Made by a program: the position numbers and the translations under genes. This document shows positions 8,078-16,258 of a DNA stretch of 64,000 nt, piece after piece. This DNA is from an uncultured Lachnospiraceae bacterium (GTDB taxonomy: Bacteria > Bacillota > Clostridia > Lachnospirales > Lachnospiraceae). The notes under the pieces are model-generated. The model was given only the letters and a program-made list of their open reading frames with translations, did no database searches and was not told the DNA's origin. The stretch covers positions 19,518-83,517 of the forward strand of contig CAJTVL010000009.1 in NCBI GenBank assembly GCA_910579425.1, in the 5' to 3' direction. The stretch's first letter is position 1. The number at the start of each line of letters is the position of its first letter.

Positions 8078-9418
8078 ATGAAAAGTTCCTGTTCCACAAG
8101 TCCGCAGACTGCCCTGAAACTAAACCATACCGCTTTACTGCGGATTACGGGTTATCTCCATGCACTGGCGCTTTTCTGGTGCTTTTACCCCCTGGCTGCC
8201 CGGCTGTTTCTTGCCGAAACCACGTTCCGCACACCTTTTCTGCTGACAGGCATTTTTCTGCTTTTTCCTGTGATCCTCAGTTGGTATGCTGCCACGAAGC
8301 TGAAGTATCTGATCCTTTACTTTTTAACAGGGATTTTGGTTTCCCTGGGGTATGGCGCTTTCCATGGTTTTCTGGGCTCCCTGCTTGACCTTCCCCTTCC
8401 CCTGGCCACAGGGCTTTCCCTGTCCGGCTCCCTTCTGCTCTTTTTCATCCGGGGATTGGGACGGATCAAAAAAGGGCAGGTGCAGAAGATGCTGCTGGAG
8501 CTTCCCTCTGCCGATCTGACCAGAGTGAATTACAGCGAGCTTGAGGTTTTGGTCTTTCTGGATACCCCCTCCCCCCTGCACTGGATTTATTTCGCCCTTC
8601 ACTATGTGCTTGGCGCTCTGCTCAAGGCCCCCTTTTACTGGCACATGATTTTTTATCTTTTTCTTGCAGATGTGTTTTTATGCTTTATCTACCGATTCGT
8701 GGACGGTTTTTACGACTTTCTCAAGGAGCACAGCCACTATGCGAATCTGCCTGTCAGAACCATGGAAAAGGTGGTAAGGATTATCTTTGCAATCGCGTGC
8801 GTCATCCTTTTGGCCTTTACCCTTCCTTCTCTCTTTTATGGAAAAGAACCTTTAAGCACATTGAACTTTGAGCCCAAACAGGCTTCGCAGGAATGGGCCC
8901 CCGAGCCGGAGTCTTTCTCTCCCGAAAATGGGATGCCAGACTGGCTGGAAGCCCTCTCCGGCGAGGATGAGCCCAAAGAGCCTCCCAAATGGCTGGTCCT
9001 TCTCTCCCAGGTGTTATTCTATCTTATATGCACAGGCGCCGTGGCGGCAATTCTCGTAATAATTTACCGCGCCTGCAGAAAAGCGGGGAAATTTTTTGCC
9101 TCCGGAACAGAGGACGAAATCTGTTTTATCGAAAAAGGCTTTAATGATCAGGGAAAAGAACTGAAAAAGCAAAGGTTTCCCTGGTTTAAGGAAACCTCTG
9201 CCAATATGCGTATTCGAAAATACTACAAAAAATATCTTCGCAAAGGCTTGAAGCAGCGCCCTGCGGGAAGCGAAACCCCTCATGAATTGGAAGCCCTGGC
9301 CGGATTTTCGAAAAACGGGAGCAGAAGCCTGCTCCACAACTGCTATGAAAAAGCACGCTACAGCAAAGAGGGGTGTTCTGCTTCGGAAGCCGACGAACTC
9401 AAAAAGCTTTCCCTCTGA
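8078..9418 (+). CDS. multi-pass membrane protein of the MoxR-DUF58 operon
   Basis: 446 residues from the ATG at 8078 with AAAGGCAGG ahead of it. The frame opens at 8039 inside the DUF58 gene, but that start lacks a good site. At least seven hydrophobic segments lie in the first 260 residues, followed by an acidic, proline-rich extracytoplasmic stretch (about 265-310), a further membrane segment near 310-335 and a basic C-terminal tail with 'IRKYYKKYLRKG...ETPHELEAL'. That tail resembles DUF4129, which often ends transglutaminase-like proteins in MoxR clusters, but no transglutaminase core is seen. Function unknown; position makes it the third component of the cluster. Confidence 0.75.
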   Translation: MKSSCSTSPQTALKLNHTALLRITGYLHALALFWCFYPLAARLFLAETTFRTPFLLTGIFLLFPVILSWYAATKLKYLILYFLTGILVSLGYGAFHGFLGSLLDLPLPLATGLSLSGSLLLFFIRGLGRIKKGQVQKMLLELPSADLTRVNYSELEVLVFLDTPSPLHWIYFALHYVLGALLKAPFYWHMIFYLFLADVFLCFIYRFVDGFYDFLKEHSHYANLPVRTMEKVVRIIFAIACVILLAFTLPSLFYGKEPLSTLNFEPKQASQEWAPEPESFSPENGMPDWLEALSGEDEPKEPPKWLVLLSQVLFYLICTGAVAAILVIIYRACRKAGKFFASGTEDEICFIEKGFNDQGKELKKQRFPWFKETSANMRIRKYYKKYLRKGLKQRPAGSETPHELEALAGFSKNGSRSLLHNCYEKARYSKEGCSASEADELKKLSL

Positions 9419-9454
9419 CCCGCAGGCTTCCCCGGCGCTGAACCGTCCCGTGCT

Positions 9455-9976
9455 TTATTCCGTGATCTCTTCGTTTCCGTAGGTGAGATACCGCGCCACC
9501 ACGGTATCCAAGGTGGTTTTGTAGCTGATATAGGAGTAGACGTCTCCTTTTATATCCGTATACTGTATAAAAAGATTGCGGCGGTTATCGCCCGCACCCA
9601 TAGGCATATCCCAGAGTTTTAAAGTAACGCCGTTGCCGTAATCCAGCGTCACAGGCTCTCCCTCCGGCACCTTCCGGCTCTCCCTTCCGGATTTATTCAG
9701 GGAAAGATAGGCGTAAATGCCGTACATGTTTTCTTCCGATACTCTGTATTTTTTCCCTTTTACCTCCGCAATCAGGCAGTCGTTTTTATGGGCATAGATG
9801 GTGCTGCCGGAAAGCTTTCCCACGAACCTGGTAAACCTTCCGTGGTATCCCAAAAACCACACCACAGAAACGATGACAACTGCAATCACCGCAATCAGCA
9901 TCGTTACCATGAGCCAGAACCGGGTATCTTTTTTTCTTTCCTTGTCTCTTTTTATCTTTTCATATAATCCGCTCAT
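9455..9976 (-). CDS. single-pass membrane protein of unknown function
   Basis: 173 residues: a short basic cytosolic start, a strong membrane helix at about residues 22-44, then an outside domain of about 125 residues rich in beta-type sequence, with 'KKYRVSEENMYGIYAYLSLNKSG' and 'NLFIQYTDIKGDVYSYISYKTT'. AAGGA precedes the ATG. It is convergent with the MoxR operon and 70 bases downstream of the MATE gene on the same strand. I do not recognise the family. Confidence 0.7.
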   Translation of the reverse strand: MSGLYEKIKRDKERKKDTRFWLMVTMLIAVIAVVIVSVVWFLGYHGRFTRFVGKLSGSTIYAHKNDCLIAEVKGKKYRVSEENMYGIYAYLSLNKSGRESRKVPEGEPVTLDYGNGVTLKLWDMPMGAGDNRRNLFIQYTDIKGDVYSYISYKTTLDTVVARYLTYGNEEITE

Positions 9977-10045
9977 TCTTTTTTTCCTTCCGTTCTCCCC
10001 TGCCTGAAATAGAATGATGTTTTCCGGCTCCGCCGCTTCCGTCCC

Positions 10046-11413
10046 TTAAGAGGCCGGATCCGTTTCCAGCTTCTGAAACAGCCGCAGGAGAACAATGCAG
10101 GCCGTGATTGCCAGGATCAGCTCAGCCATGGGCTGGGCGTAGGCAAGTCCGTACATAGGGTAAAAATAATTCAAAATATAGAGAGCCGGAATTTCCAGCG
10201 CCACCTTCCGAAGCAGGGCAAACACCAGAGCCTTCCTGCCCATGCCGCAGGCCTGGAAAACGCCCACGGCCATAAAATCCACGGCGAGAAACACAAGGCT
10301 AAGACAGAGCCCATGGAAAAATTTCGTGCCATAGTCCACGATGGTCTGATTTTTCATAAACATCCTGATCAGCGTTCCCGCGCCGAAATAAAATACCGCC
10401 GTCATCACTGCCAGGAAAGACACCGTAATTTTCATTGCAAAGCCAATGGTCTTTTTCATGCGGGGCGTATTTCCGCTGGCAAAATTATAGCTGACCAGAG
10501 GCATTATTCCCTGAGAAAGCCCCATGGCAATATTCATGGGAACCATATTGATCTTCTGCACGATTCCCATGGCGGCCACCGCGTCAGCCCCGTAGGATGA
10601 AGTGAAATTGTTGAGCACTGTCATTCCCGTCACATTCAGAAGATTCTGGATGGAGGCAGGAATCCCCACTCCGAAAATTCCAAGGACGATTTCCCGGCGG
10701 GCGCAAAGCATGGAAGGCTTAATACACACAAAGGTTTTTCCCCTCTTTTTATGAAGCAAAACGAAAAAATACAGGCAGGCCGCACAGTTGGAAAGGAACG
10801 TCGCCAGCCCTGCCCCTGCCGCTCCCATATTCAGCCCCCAGGGCAGAATAAAAACAGGATCCAGCACAATATTCAGCAGACACCCGCTCATTGTCCCAAG
10901 ACTGGCATGAAAGGACGCTCCCTCCGCCCGCACCAGATAAGCCATGACAACATTCAAAATGGCAGGAACCGCCCCGCAGCTCACCGTCCATTTCATGTAC
11001 GCTCCGGTAGACGCCGCAGTCTGGGTATCCGCCCCCAGAATCCCTAAAAGAGGCGTGTGAAAAATCGTTACAAACAGGGAAAATAAGACTCCGCTGATCA
11101 GGGCGCAGTAAAATCCAAAAGCAGAGCTCCGGTAAACCGTATCATAATCCTTCCTCCCAAGAGCCCGGCTCATCATACTTGAAGATCCCACCCCAAACAG
11201 ATTATTGACTGCATTAAAGGCCAGAAGCACAGGCGCCGCCAGCGTCACGGCGGCATTCTGGATGGGGTCATTGAGCATCCCCACAAAATACGTATCCGCC
11301 AGATTATAAATCACCATCACCAGGGAACTGATGATGGTGGGAACCGCCAGCCTTACCACCGCCTGGGGGATAGGCATCTGCTCAAACAACTGTGTTTTTT
11401 GTGTGTTTTCCAT
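10046..11413 (-). CDS. MATE-family multidrug/Na+ antiporter
   Basis: 455 residues from the ATG at 11413, which has GAGGAAG at the right distance; a GTG at 11425 is an alternative. Twelve hydrophobic segments and MatE signatures such as 'AVPTIISSLVMVIYNLADTYFVG' near the N-terminus and the repeated half-domain 'GVGIPASIQNLLNV' are visible. MATE proteins exchange Na+ or H+ for cationic drugs or metabolites. No regulator is adjacent; the upstream neighbour is a nuclease remnant. Substrate unknown. Confidence 0.88.
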   Translation of the reverse strand: MENTQKTQLFEQMPIPQAVVRLAVPTIISSLVMVIYNLADTYFVGMLNDPIQNAAVTLAAPVLLAFNAVNNLFGVGSSSMMSRALGRKDYDTVYRSSAFGFYCALISGVLFSLFVTIFHTPLLGILGADTQTAASTGAYMKWTVSCGAVPAILNVVMAYLVRAEGASFHASLGTMSGCLLNIVLDPVFILPWGLNMGAAGAGLATFLSNCAACLYFFVLLHKKRGKTFVCIKPSMLCARREIVLGIFGVGIPASIQNLLNVTGMTVLNNFTSSYGADAVAAMGIVQKINMVPMNIAMGLSQGIMPLVSYNFASGNTPRMKKTIGFAMKITVSFLAVMTAVFYFGAGTLIRMFMKNQTIVDYGTKFFHGLCLSLVFLAVDFMAVGVFQACGMGRKALVFALLRKVALEIPALYILNYFYPMYGLAYAQPMAELILAITACIVLLRLFQKLETDPAS

Positions 11414-11454
11414 AAGCTTCCTCACATTTGTACCGTAAAAATTTTTGTTTACTT

Positions 11455-12115
11455 TTATGAGTTTACATACATATCGCTCTCTGCCTTCGCATATTCAGCT
11501 TCCGTATACCCATAAGAAATAATCTGCTCTTTGGTTGCATTCGCACGGATCATCCGCCCTATGGCAGCAATTCTCTCTTTTAGAATGCCATCCTCAACCC
11601 CGTCCTCAAAGCCACTCTCAAATCCATTCTTAAAAGCTCTGGCTCCGACCACCTCTGACCAATTACACATAATCTGAATTCTCCTTTCCAGTTCCACGGT
11701 CATTATCATGCCGTATTCCTCCGCCAATATCCGTTTTTTCTCTGCCGCATCCTTTTCGAAAAGTAATTCTTCCAACATGGCGATCAGGACATTTTTAGAT
11801 TTCTTTATCGCTTCCCCGGAAGAATTATTATCCTCACTCCTAATATTGACAATGATTCCTTTCATCAGATCTGCATGATATGAGTTTTCTTATTTCCAAA
11901 GACCGTTTTCCTGTCAAAACCGATTTCCTCAATGGAATCTTCCGCAGCATCATTATCCATACAGATCCAAATACTCCGGACTTTTTTCAGATTATCAAAA
12001 TCGCTGTGAAAAAATTCTGTCTGTTTCTGCGCCGAAATCATTCTTGCGAGATAGAAAATAATCCTGTTTTCCAAATGATACCCCAGTTTACTGGAATCCG
12101 ATGACTTCTGTGCCT
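11455..12115 (-). pseudogene. frameshifted, truncated Rpn/PD-(D/E)XK nuclease-family gene
   Basis: Two frames together make one degraded gene. The upstream frame (to about 11880) carries 'RMISAQKQTEF', 'FDNLKKVRSIWICM' and 'DSIEEIGFDRKTVFG'. The downstream frame (from about 11876) continues 'DLMKGIIVNIRSED', then 'IAMLEELLFEKD', 'AEEYGMIMTVELERRIQ' and 'MCNWSEV', ending in a short acidic repeat region. The join falls just before the codons for DLMKG, where the upstream frame stops. This is the order of the Rpn-type nuclease/putative transposase family common in Clostridia. The N-terminal nuclease half is absent. Its usual copy-number variation suggests a decayed mobile gene. Confidence 0.7.
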
Positions 12116-12256
12116 TCTTTCTTTTATTATATGTGAAATAAACAACAAAATCAATTATTACAAAACAGGATTTTCTGTACCTGGGCCGGAATTCTTTTTC
12201 CTGAAAGGAATGGAAACAATACAAGAATTTGATTGGAAATGTTTTCGCCTGATCGC

Positions 12257-12285
12257 TTGACAAGACCCCAAATTCATATTAAAAT
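12257..12285 (+). promoter_or_regulatory. sigma-A promoter for pheST
   Basis: TTGACA at 12257-12262, a 17-base spacer, and TAAAAT at 12280-12285. Transcription would start near 12292, right before the T-box leader. Confidence 0.75.
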
Positions 12286-12291
12286 AACTCA

Positions 12292-12620
12292 CTAGCCAGA
12301 CCTTGAACATACGTGAGTACGAAAGGATTTAGCGAAGCAGAGACGGTATGCCGCCGGCTGAAAACATACCGCGCAGTTCTTTTGGAAATTTCAGTATGGG
12401 AGTCTTTCGGCGAAAAGCATGGAGAAGATGCGCTAAGCCGAATGCCCGTGTAGCAGGCCGTATTACACAAAACGAGTGCAGAGTATGGCGTGAAATTTCT
12501 CACCCGCTGGTTCTACGCCCGCAGGGCGGAGGAAGGATGACCGGCACAGAATACTCTGAAACAGGGTGGTACCGCGATTCACATCGTCCCTTGTCCAACG
12601 ACAGGCGGCGGTGTTTTTTA
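12292..12620 (+). ncRNA. T-box riboswitch, tRNA-Phe sensing
   Basis: The conserved T-box sequence AGGGTGGTACCGCG lies at 12563-12576 and is followed by a terminator hairpin and U-run before pheS. Upstream, a GGTATG/CATACC stem near 12345-12370 fits a Stem I terminal part. A TTC at 12390-12392 after a GGAAA is a candidate phenylalanine specifier codon, though I did not fully fold Stem I. Uncharged tRNA-Phe is expected to pair with the T-box bulge and favour the antiterminator, so pheST is transcribed when phenylalanine charging is low. Confidence 0.9.
12582..12619 (+). terminator. T-box terminator hairpin
   Basis: A 14-base-pair stem with one mismatch (left arm 12582-12595, loop CAAC, right arm 12600-12613) is followed by six Ts. 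It competes with the antiterminator that includes the T-box sequence immediately upstream. Confidence 0.85.
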
Positions 12621-12665
12621 TTTCCTGTATTTTCCCACCCCGCCCAAAACAGAAAGGAGCACGCA

Positions 12666-13703
12666 ATGAAAGAGAGAATTACAGGCATTATTTCCGAAGT
12701 AAAAACCAAAATCTCTGCGGCGTCCAGCGAAGGGGAGCTGCAGAACGTAAAAAGCGCCTACATCGGCAAGCAGGGGGCATTAAGCCTTTTGATGAAGGAG
12801 CTGCCCGGCCTTGTCCCTGCCCTTCGTCCCGAGATGGGAACCTTGCTGAACCAGGCCAAGAACCAGGTAAAGGATCTGATCGACGAAAAAAGGCTGGAAC
12901 TGAAGCTGAAGGCTTCCGAAATATCTCCGGATTTTGACTGTTCTGTTCCCGGAATTATGCCCACGCCGGGAGGACTGCACCCCATTACACAGATGTGCTA
13001 TGACTTAAACGATACCTTCCGCTCTATGGGCTTCGAGATTTTTCAGGAGGATGAAATCACCAGCGAAATGTACGCTTTTGATAAGCTGAATTTTCCCCAG
13101 AACCATCCGGCCCGGGAGAGCATGGATACCTACTGGCTGCTGGGCCATGACACAGGAGCCACCAACGAAAAGCTCTGTCTGCGCCCTCACCTGACAGGAG
13201 GGAGCGTCCGGTATATGCAGACCCATAAGCCGCCCTACCGTTTCGTATATCCGGGACGTGTTTACCGCAATGAGACAACGGATGCACATCACGAGAGAGC
13301 CTTTTTCCAGTATGAAGCGCTGATCGTTGACAAGGACATCACTTTCACGTCGGGCAAGGTGATGATCAAGAGTATCCTGAGCAAGGTGTTCGGCAGGGAC
13401 GTGGCTGTCAGAATGCGTTCCGGGTTCTTCCCCTTTGTGGAGCCGGGATTTGAGATCGACATGGAATGCCAGGTCTGCGGCGGCAAGGGCTGCAGCGTGT
13501 GTAAGCACGTGGGCTGGATCGAAGTCATGCCGGGCGGATCCCCTCACCCCAATGTACTGCGGGCGGCAGGACTTGATCCGGATGAATATACCGGATTTTA
13601 TGTAAATATCGGTTTGGACAGACTTGTTATGATGCGCTACGGCGTGGATGATGTAAGGCTTTTCCACAGCGCCGATTTAAGATTCCTGCAACAGTTCAAA
13701 TAA
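12666..13703 (+). CDS. pheS: phenylalanyl-tRNA synthetase alpha subunit
   Basis: 345 residues from the ATG at 12666 with AAAGGAG ahead; the longer open frame upstream is the T-box leader. The N-terminal coiled coil (residues 1-90) binds tRNA. The class II catalytic domain shows 'GLHPITQMCYDL', 'FDKLNFPQNHPARESMDTYWL', motif 2 'RVYRNETTDAHHERAFFQYEALIVD' and motif 3 'GLDRLVMMRYGVDDVR'. It forms an alpha2-beta2 enzyme with PheT and charges tRNA-Phe. It is 11 bases from pheT and controlled by the T-box. Confidence 0.97.
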   Translation: MKERITGIISEVKTKISAASSEGELQNVKSAYIGKQGALSLLMKELPGLVPALRPEMGTLLNQAKNQVKDLIDEKRLELKLKASEISPDFDCSVPGIMPTPGGLHPITQMCYDLNDTFRSMGFEIFQEDEITSEMYAFDKLNFPQNHPARESMDTYWLLGHDTGATNEKLCLRPHLTGGSVRYMQTHKPPYRFVYPGRVYRNETTDAHHERAFFQYEALIVDKDITFTSGKVMIKSILSKVFGRDVAVRMRSGFFPFVEPGFEIDMECQVCGGKGCSVCKHVGWIEVMPGGSPHPNVLRAAGLDPDEYTGFYVNIGLDRLVMMRYGVDDVRLFHSADLRFLQQFK

Positions 13704-13714
13704 GGAGGACGCAA

Positions 13715-16159
13715 ATGAAATTATCATTATCATGGATCAGGGATTATGTAACGATCCCGGAAAATATAGACTTAAACAAGCTGGCGTATGATCTGACCAT
13801 GTCCACCGTGGAGGTTGAGGATGTGGAATATCTTGCCCGTCGTTTCGACAACATGATCGTCGCCGTCCTTAACAAAATCGAGCCTCACCCCAATGCGGAT
13901 AAACTCAGAGTCTGCAAAACCGACATCGGCGGCGGTGAAATCAAAGAGATTGTCTGCGGCGGAATTAATTTAAGAGAGGGAATGCGTGTGGCCGTTTCCT
14001 GCCCTGGGGCCGTTGTGCGCTGGCACGGAGAGGGTGAGCCTGTGGTGATCAAAAATTCCAAGCTCCGGGGTGTGGAATCCTTCGGCATGATCTGCGCCTC
14101 GGATGAGATCGGGCTGGGAGAGCTGTTCCCTGCATCCCAGGAGGCGGAAATTCTGGATCTGTCCGGCTTCGACGTACCGGCGGGAACGCCTCTGGCAGAC
14201 GCACTGGACATGAACGACATCCTTCTGGAAATTGACAATAAATCCATGACAAACAGGCCGGATCTCTGGGGACATTACGGGATTGCCCGGGAAATCGCAG
14301 CCCTGTACAACCTGCCTCTGGCCGAGCTCCCCCCTTATGAGGCTGACGCGGAGTCTGATTTCAAAGTGGAGATTGCCGCTGCGGACCGGTGTGCAAGATA
14401 CATCGGCGTGGAGATGTCCGGTGTGGAGGTGAAGCCCTCGCCCTATCAGATGCAGAACAGAATCTGGAAAGCGGGAATGCGCCCCATCAACGCCCTGGTG
14501 GACATCACAAACTATGTGATGCTTGCCACAGGAAATCCCACCCACGCTTTCGATGCGGACAATATCTCGGATCACATCGTGGTAAGGCAGGCCTTAAAGG
14601 GCGAAAAGCTGAGACTTTTAAATGACAGGGAGCTGGAATTGTGTGAGGACGATCTGGTGATCACGGACTTTGAAGGGCCTGTCGCCCTTGCCGGCGTCAT
14701 GGGCGGCGCTAAGGATTCGATCCTGCCCGATACCAGACGGGTGATCCTGGAGGTGGCGAACTTTGAATCCACAGGAATCAGAAGAACCGCGCTTCGCTAC
14801 GACAACCGGACGGAAGCTTCTTCAAGATATGAAAAAGCCATTGATCCCGAGCGGTGCGATCAGGCCCTCTCCCTTTCCATGCAGTATTTCAAAAAATTGT
14901 ATCCTGACATGAAGGTGACCGGTTACTGCGACCGCCATGTAAAAGAGCCCGTGCGCTCGCAGATTGATGTGAGTCTGAACTGGCTGGCAAAGCGCCTTGG
15001 AAAAAATCTTTCCGATGAGGTGATCCGCACAAAGCTGGAAAAACTGGGCTTTGATGTTGAGATCAAAGGCGACAATATGCAGGTTACCGCCCCCACCTGG
15101 CGTTCCACGGGCGATATTTCCATGAAAGACGACGTCATGGAGGAGGTTGCCAGGATGTACGGCTACGATCATTTTGAGGCCACCCAGTTCACCACTGCCT
15201 TTGAGGGAGCCATCAATCAGAAGGATCAGGATCTGATCCGGAACATCAAAGAATATCTTGCCACCCGCTGCGGAATGCAGGAGGTTTACACCTATCCCTG
15301 GATGAATGATCTGTTTGTAAACGCCGTCCTGCAAAACACGGAGGGCGTGCTCCGGCTTGCCACGCCGCCTGCTCCGGACTTAAGCTATATCCGCTCCAGC
15401 CTGCTTCCCAACCTCTGCGAGGCGGTGGTAAAAAACGAGCGCTACTTTAATGATTTCTCCATTTTTGAGGAGGCCCAGGTATTCTTTGACCAGAATTACA
15501 GCTCGGACTATGACGAAACCGAATCCCTGCCCCTGCAGCGCCGACATATCGGAGCGGCCTTTGCCAGCAGTGAAAAGGATGTCACGGAGCTTTTCCGAAA
15601 GGCCAAGGGCATTCTGGAGTTTATGCCCCGCTATACCCACATGGAAGCATTCTCTTTCCAAAAAAACACAAAACCGGTGTGGGCGGATGATGTAGTGTGG
15701 ATGAACCTTTATCTGAATGAGGAAAAAATCGGCGACTTTGGCCTTTTATCAAAAAAGGTATCCATGGAATGCGGAGTCAAAAACCTCTCCGTCATCCTTT
15801 TTGAGCTGGACGCCACAATGCTTGAGCCTTTGAAATCCAGGACAAACCGGTTTACGCACCTTGCGGAATATCCGGAAACAGACTACGATATCTCCATGCT
15901 CTTTGAATCAGGAGCCGCATGGACGGATATTTACGACGCCATCATGGGCAAAAAGAAAGCAAGCGCGCTTCTGAAAAATGCCTCCTTTGTGGATGAATAC
16001 AGAGGAAAACAGATTCCTGCGGGAAAGAAGTCCGTGACCATCCGTCTGACCATCGGCTCCGGCGAGAAGACCCTGACCTCACAGGAGATCGAAAGCGCCG
16101 CGAACCAGGTCATGAAAAAGCTGGGGAAAGCCCTGGGGGCGGAGCTTCGCAATCAATAA
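13715..16159 (+). CDS. pheT: phenylalanyl-tRNA synthetase beta subunit
   Basis: 814 residues, normal length. Domains in order: N-terminal and tRNA-binding EMAP-like domain ('VLNKIEPHPNADKLRVCKTDIG', about residues 48-69), B3/4 editing domain, B5 domain, catalytic-like core and C-terminal ferredoxin-fold anticodon-binding domain ('YPETDYDISMLFE' to the end). The editing domain hydrolyses Tyr-tRNA-Phe. AAGGAGG precedes the ATG. It is the second gene of the pheST operon and is followed by a strong terminator. Confidence 0.97.
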   Translation: MKLSLSWIRDYVTIPENIDLNKLAYDLTMSTVEVEDVEYLARRFDNMIVAVLNKIEPHPNADKLRVCKTDIGGGEIKEIVCGGINLREGMRVAVSCPGAVVRWHGEGEPVVIKNSKLRGVESFGMICASDEIGLGELFPASQEAEILDLSGFDVPAGTPLADALDMNDILLEIDNKSMTNRPDLWGHYGIAREIAALYNLPLAELPPYEADAESDFKVEIAAADRCARYIGVEMSGVEVKPSPYQMQNRIWKAGMRPINALVDITNYVMLATGNPTHAFDADNISDHIVVRQALKGEKLRLLNDRELELCEDDLVITDFEGPVALAGVMGGAKDSILPDTRRVILEVANFESTGIRRTALRYDNRTEASSRYEKAIDPERCDQALSLSMQYFKKLYPDMKVTGYCDRHVKEPVRSQIDVSLNWLAKRLGKNLSDEVIRTKLEKLGFDVEIKGDNMQVTAPTWRSTGDISMKDDVMEEVARMYGYDHFEATQFTTAFEGAINQKDQDLIRNIKEYLATRCGMQEVYTYPWMNDLFVNAVLQNTEGVLRLATPPAPDLSYIRSSLLPNLCEAVVKNERYFNDFSIFEEAQVFFDQNYSSDYDETESLPLQRRHIGAAFASSEKDVTELFRKAKGILEFMPRYTHMEAFSFQKNTKPVWADDVVWMNLYLNEEKIGDFGLLSKKVSMECGVKNLSVILFELDATMLEPLKSRTNRFTHLAEYPETDYDISMLFESGAAWTDIYDAIMGKKKASALLKNASFVDEYRGKQIPAGKKSVTIRLTIGSGEKTLTSQEIESAANQVMKKLGKALGAELRNQ

Positions 16160-16200
16160 AAAAGCGGGCTGCGCTCGCTTGAATACCCCTTTCACCATTT

Positions 16201-16231
16201 AAAAACGGCAGGAAAACTCCTGCCGTTTTTC
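16201..16231 (+). terminator. rho-independent terminator of pheST
   Basis: AAACGGCAGGA pairs with TCCTGCCGTTT around a short loop and is followed by a T-run. The A-run before the stem also makes it a plausible terminator for the convergent minus-strand gene. Confidence 0.9.
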
Positions 16232-16258
16232 TGTTACAGCTCGTATTTATCTCACCGG

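Noticed and set aside
12348..12665. Open frame continuing 106 codons upstream of pheS
   Set aside because: It covers the T-box riboswitch and terminator; the pheS start at 12666 has its own ribosome binding site.
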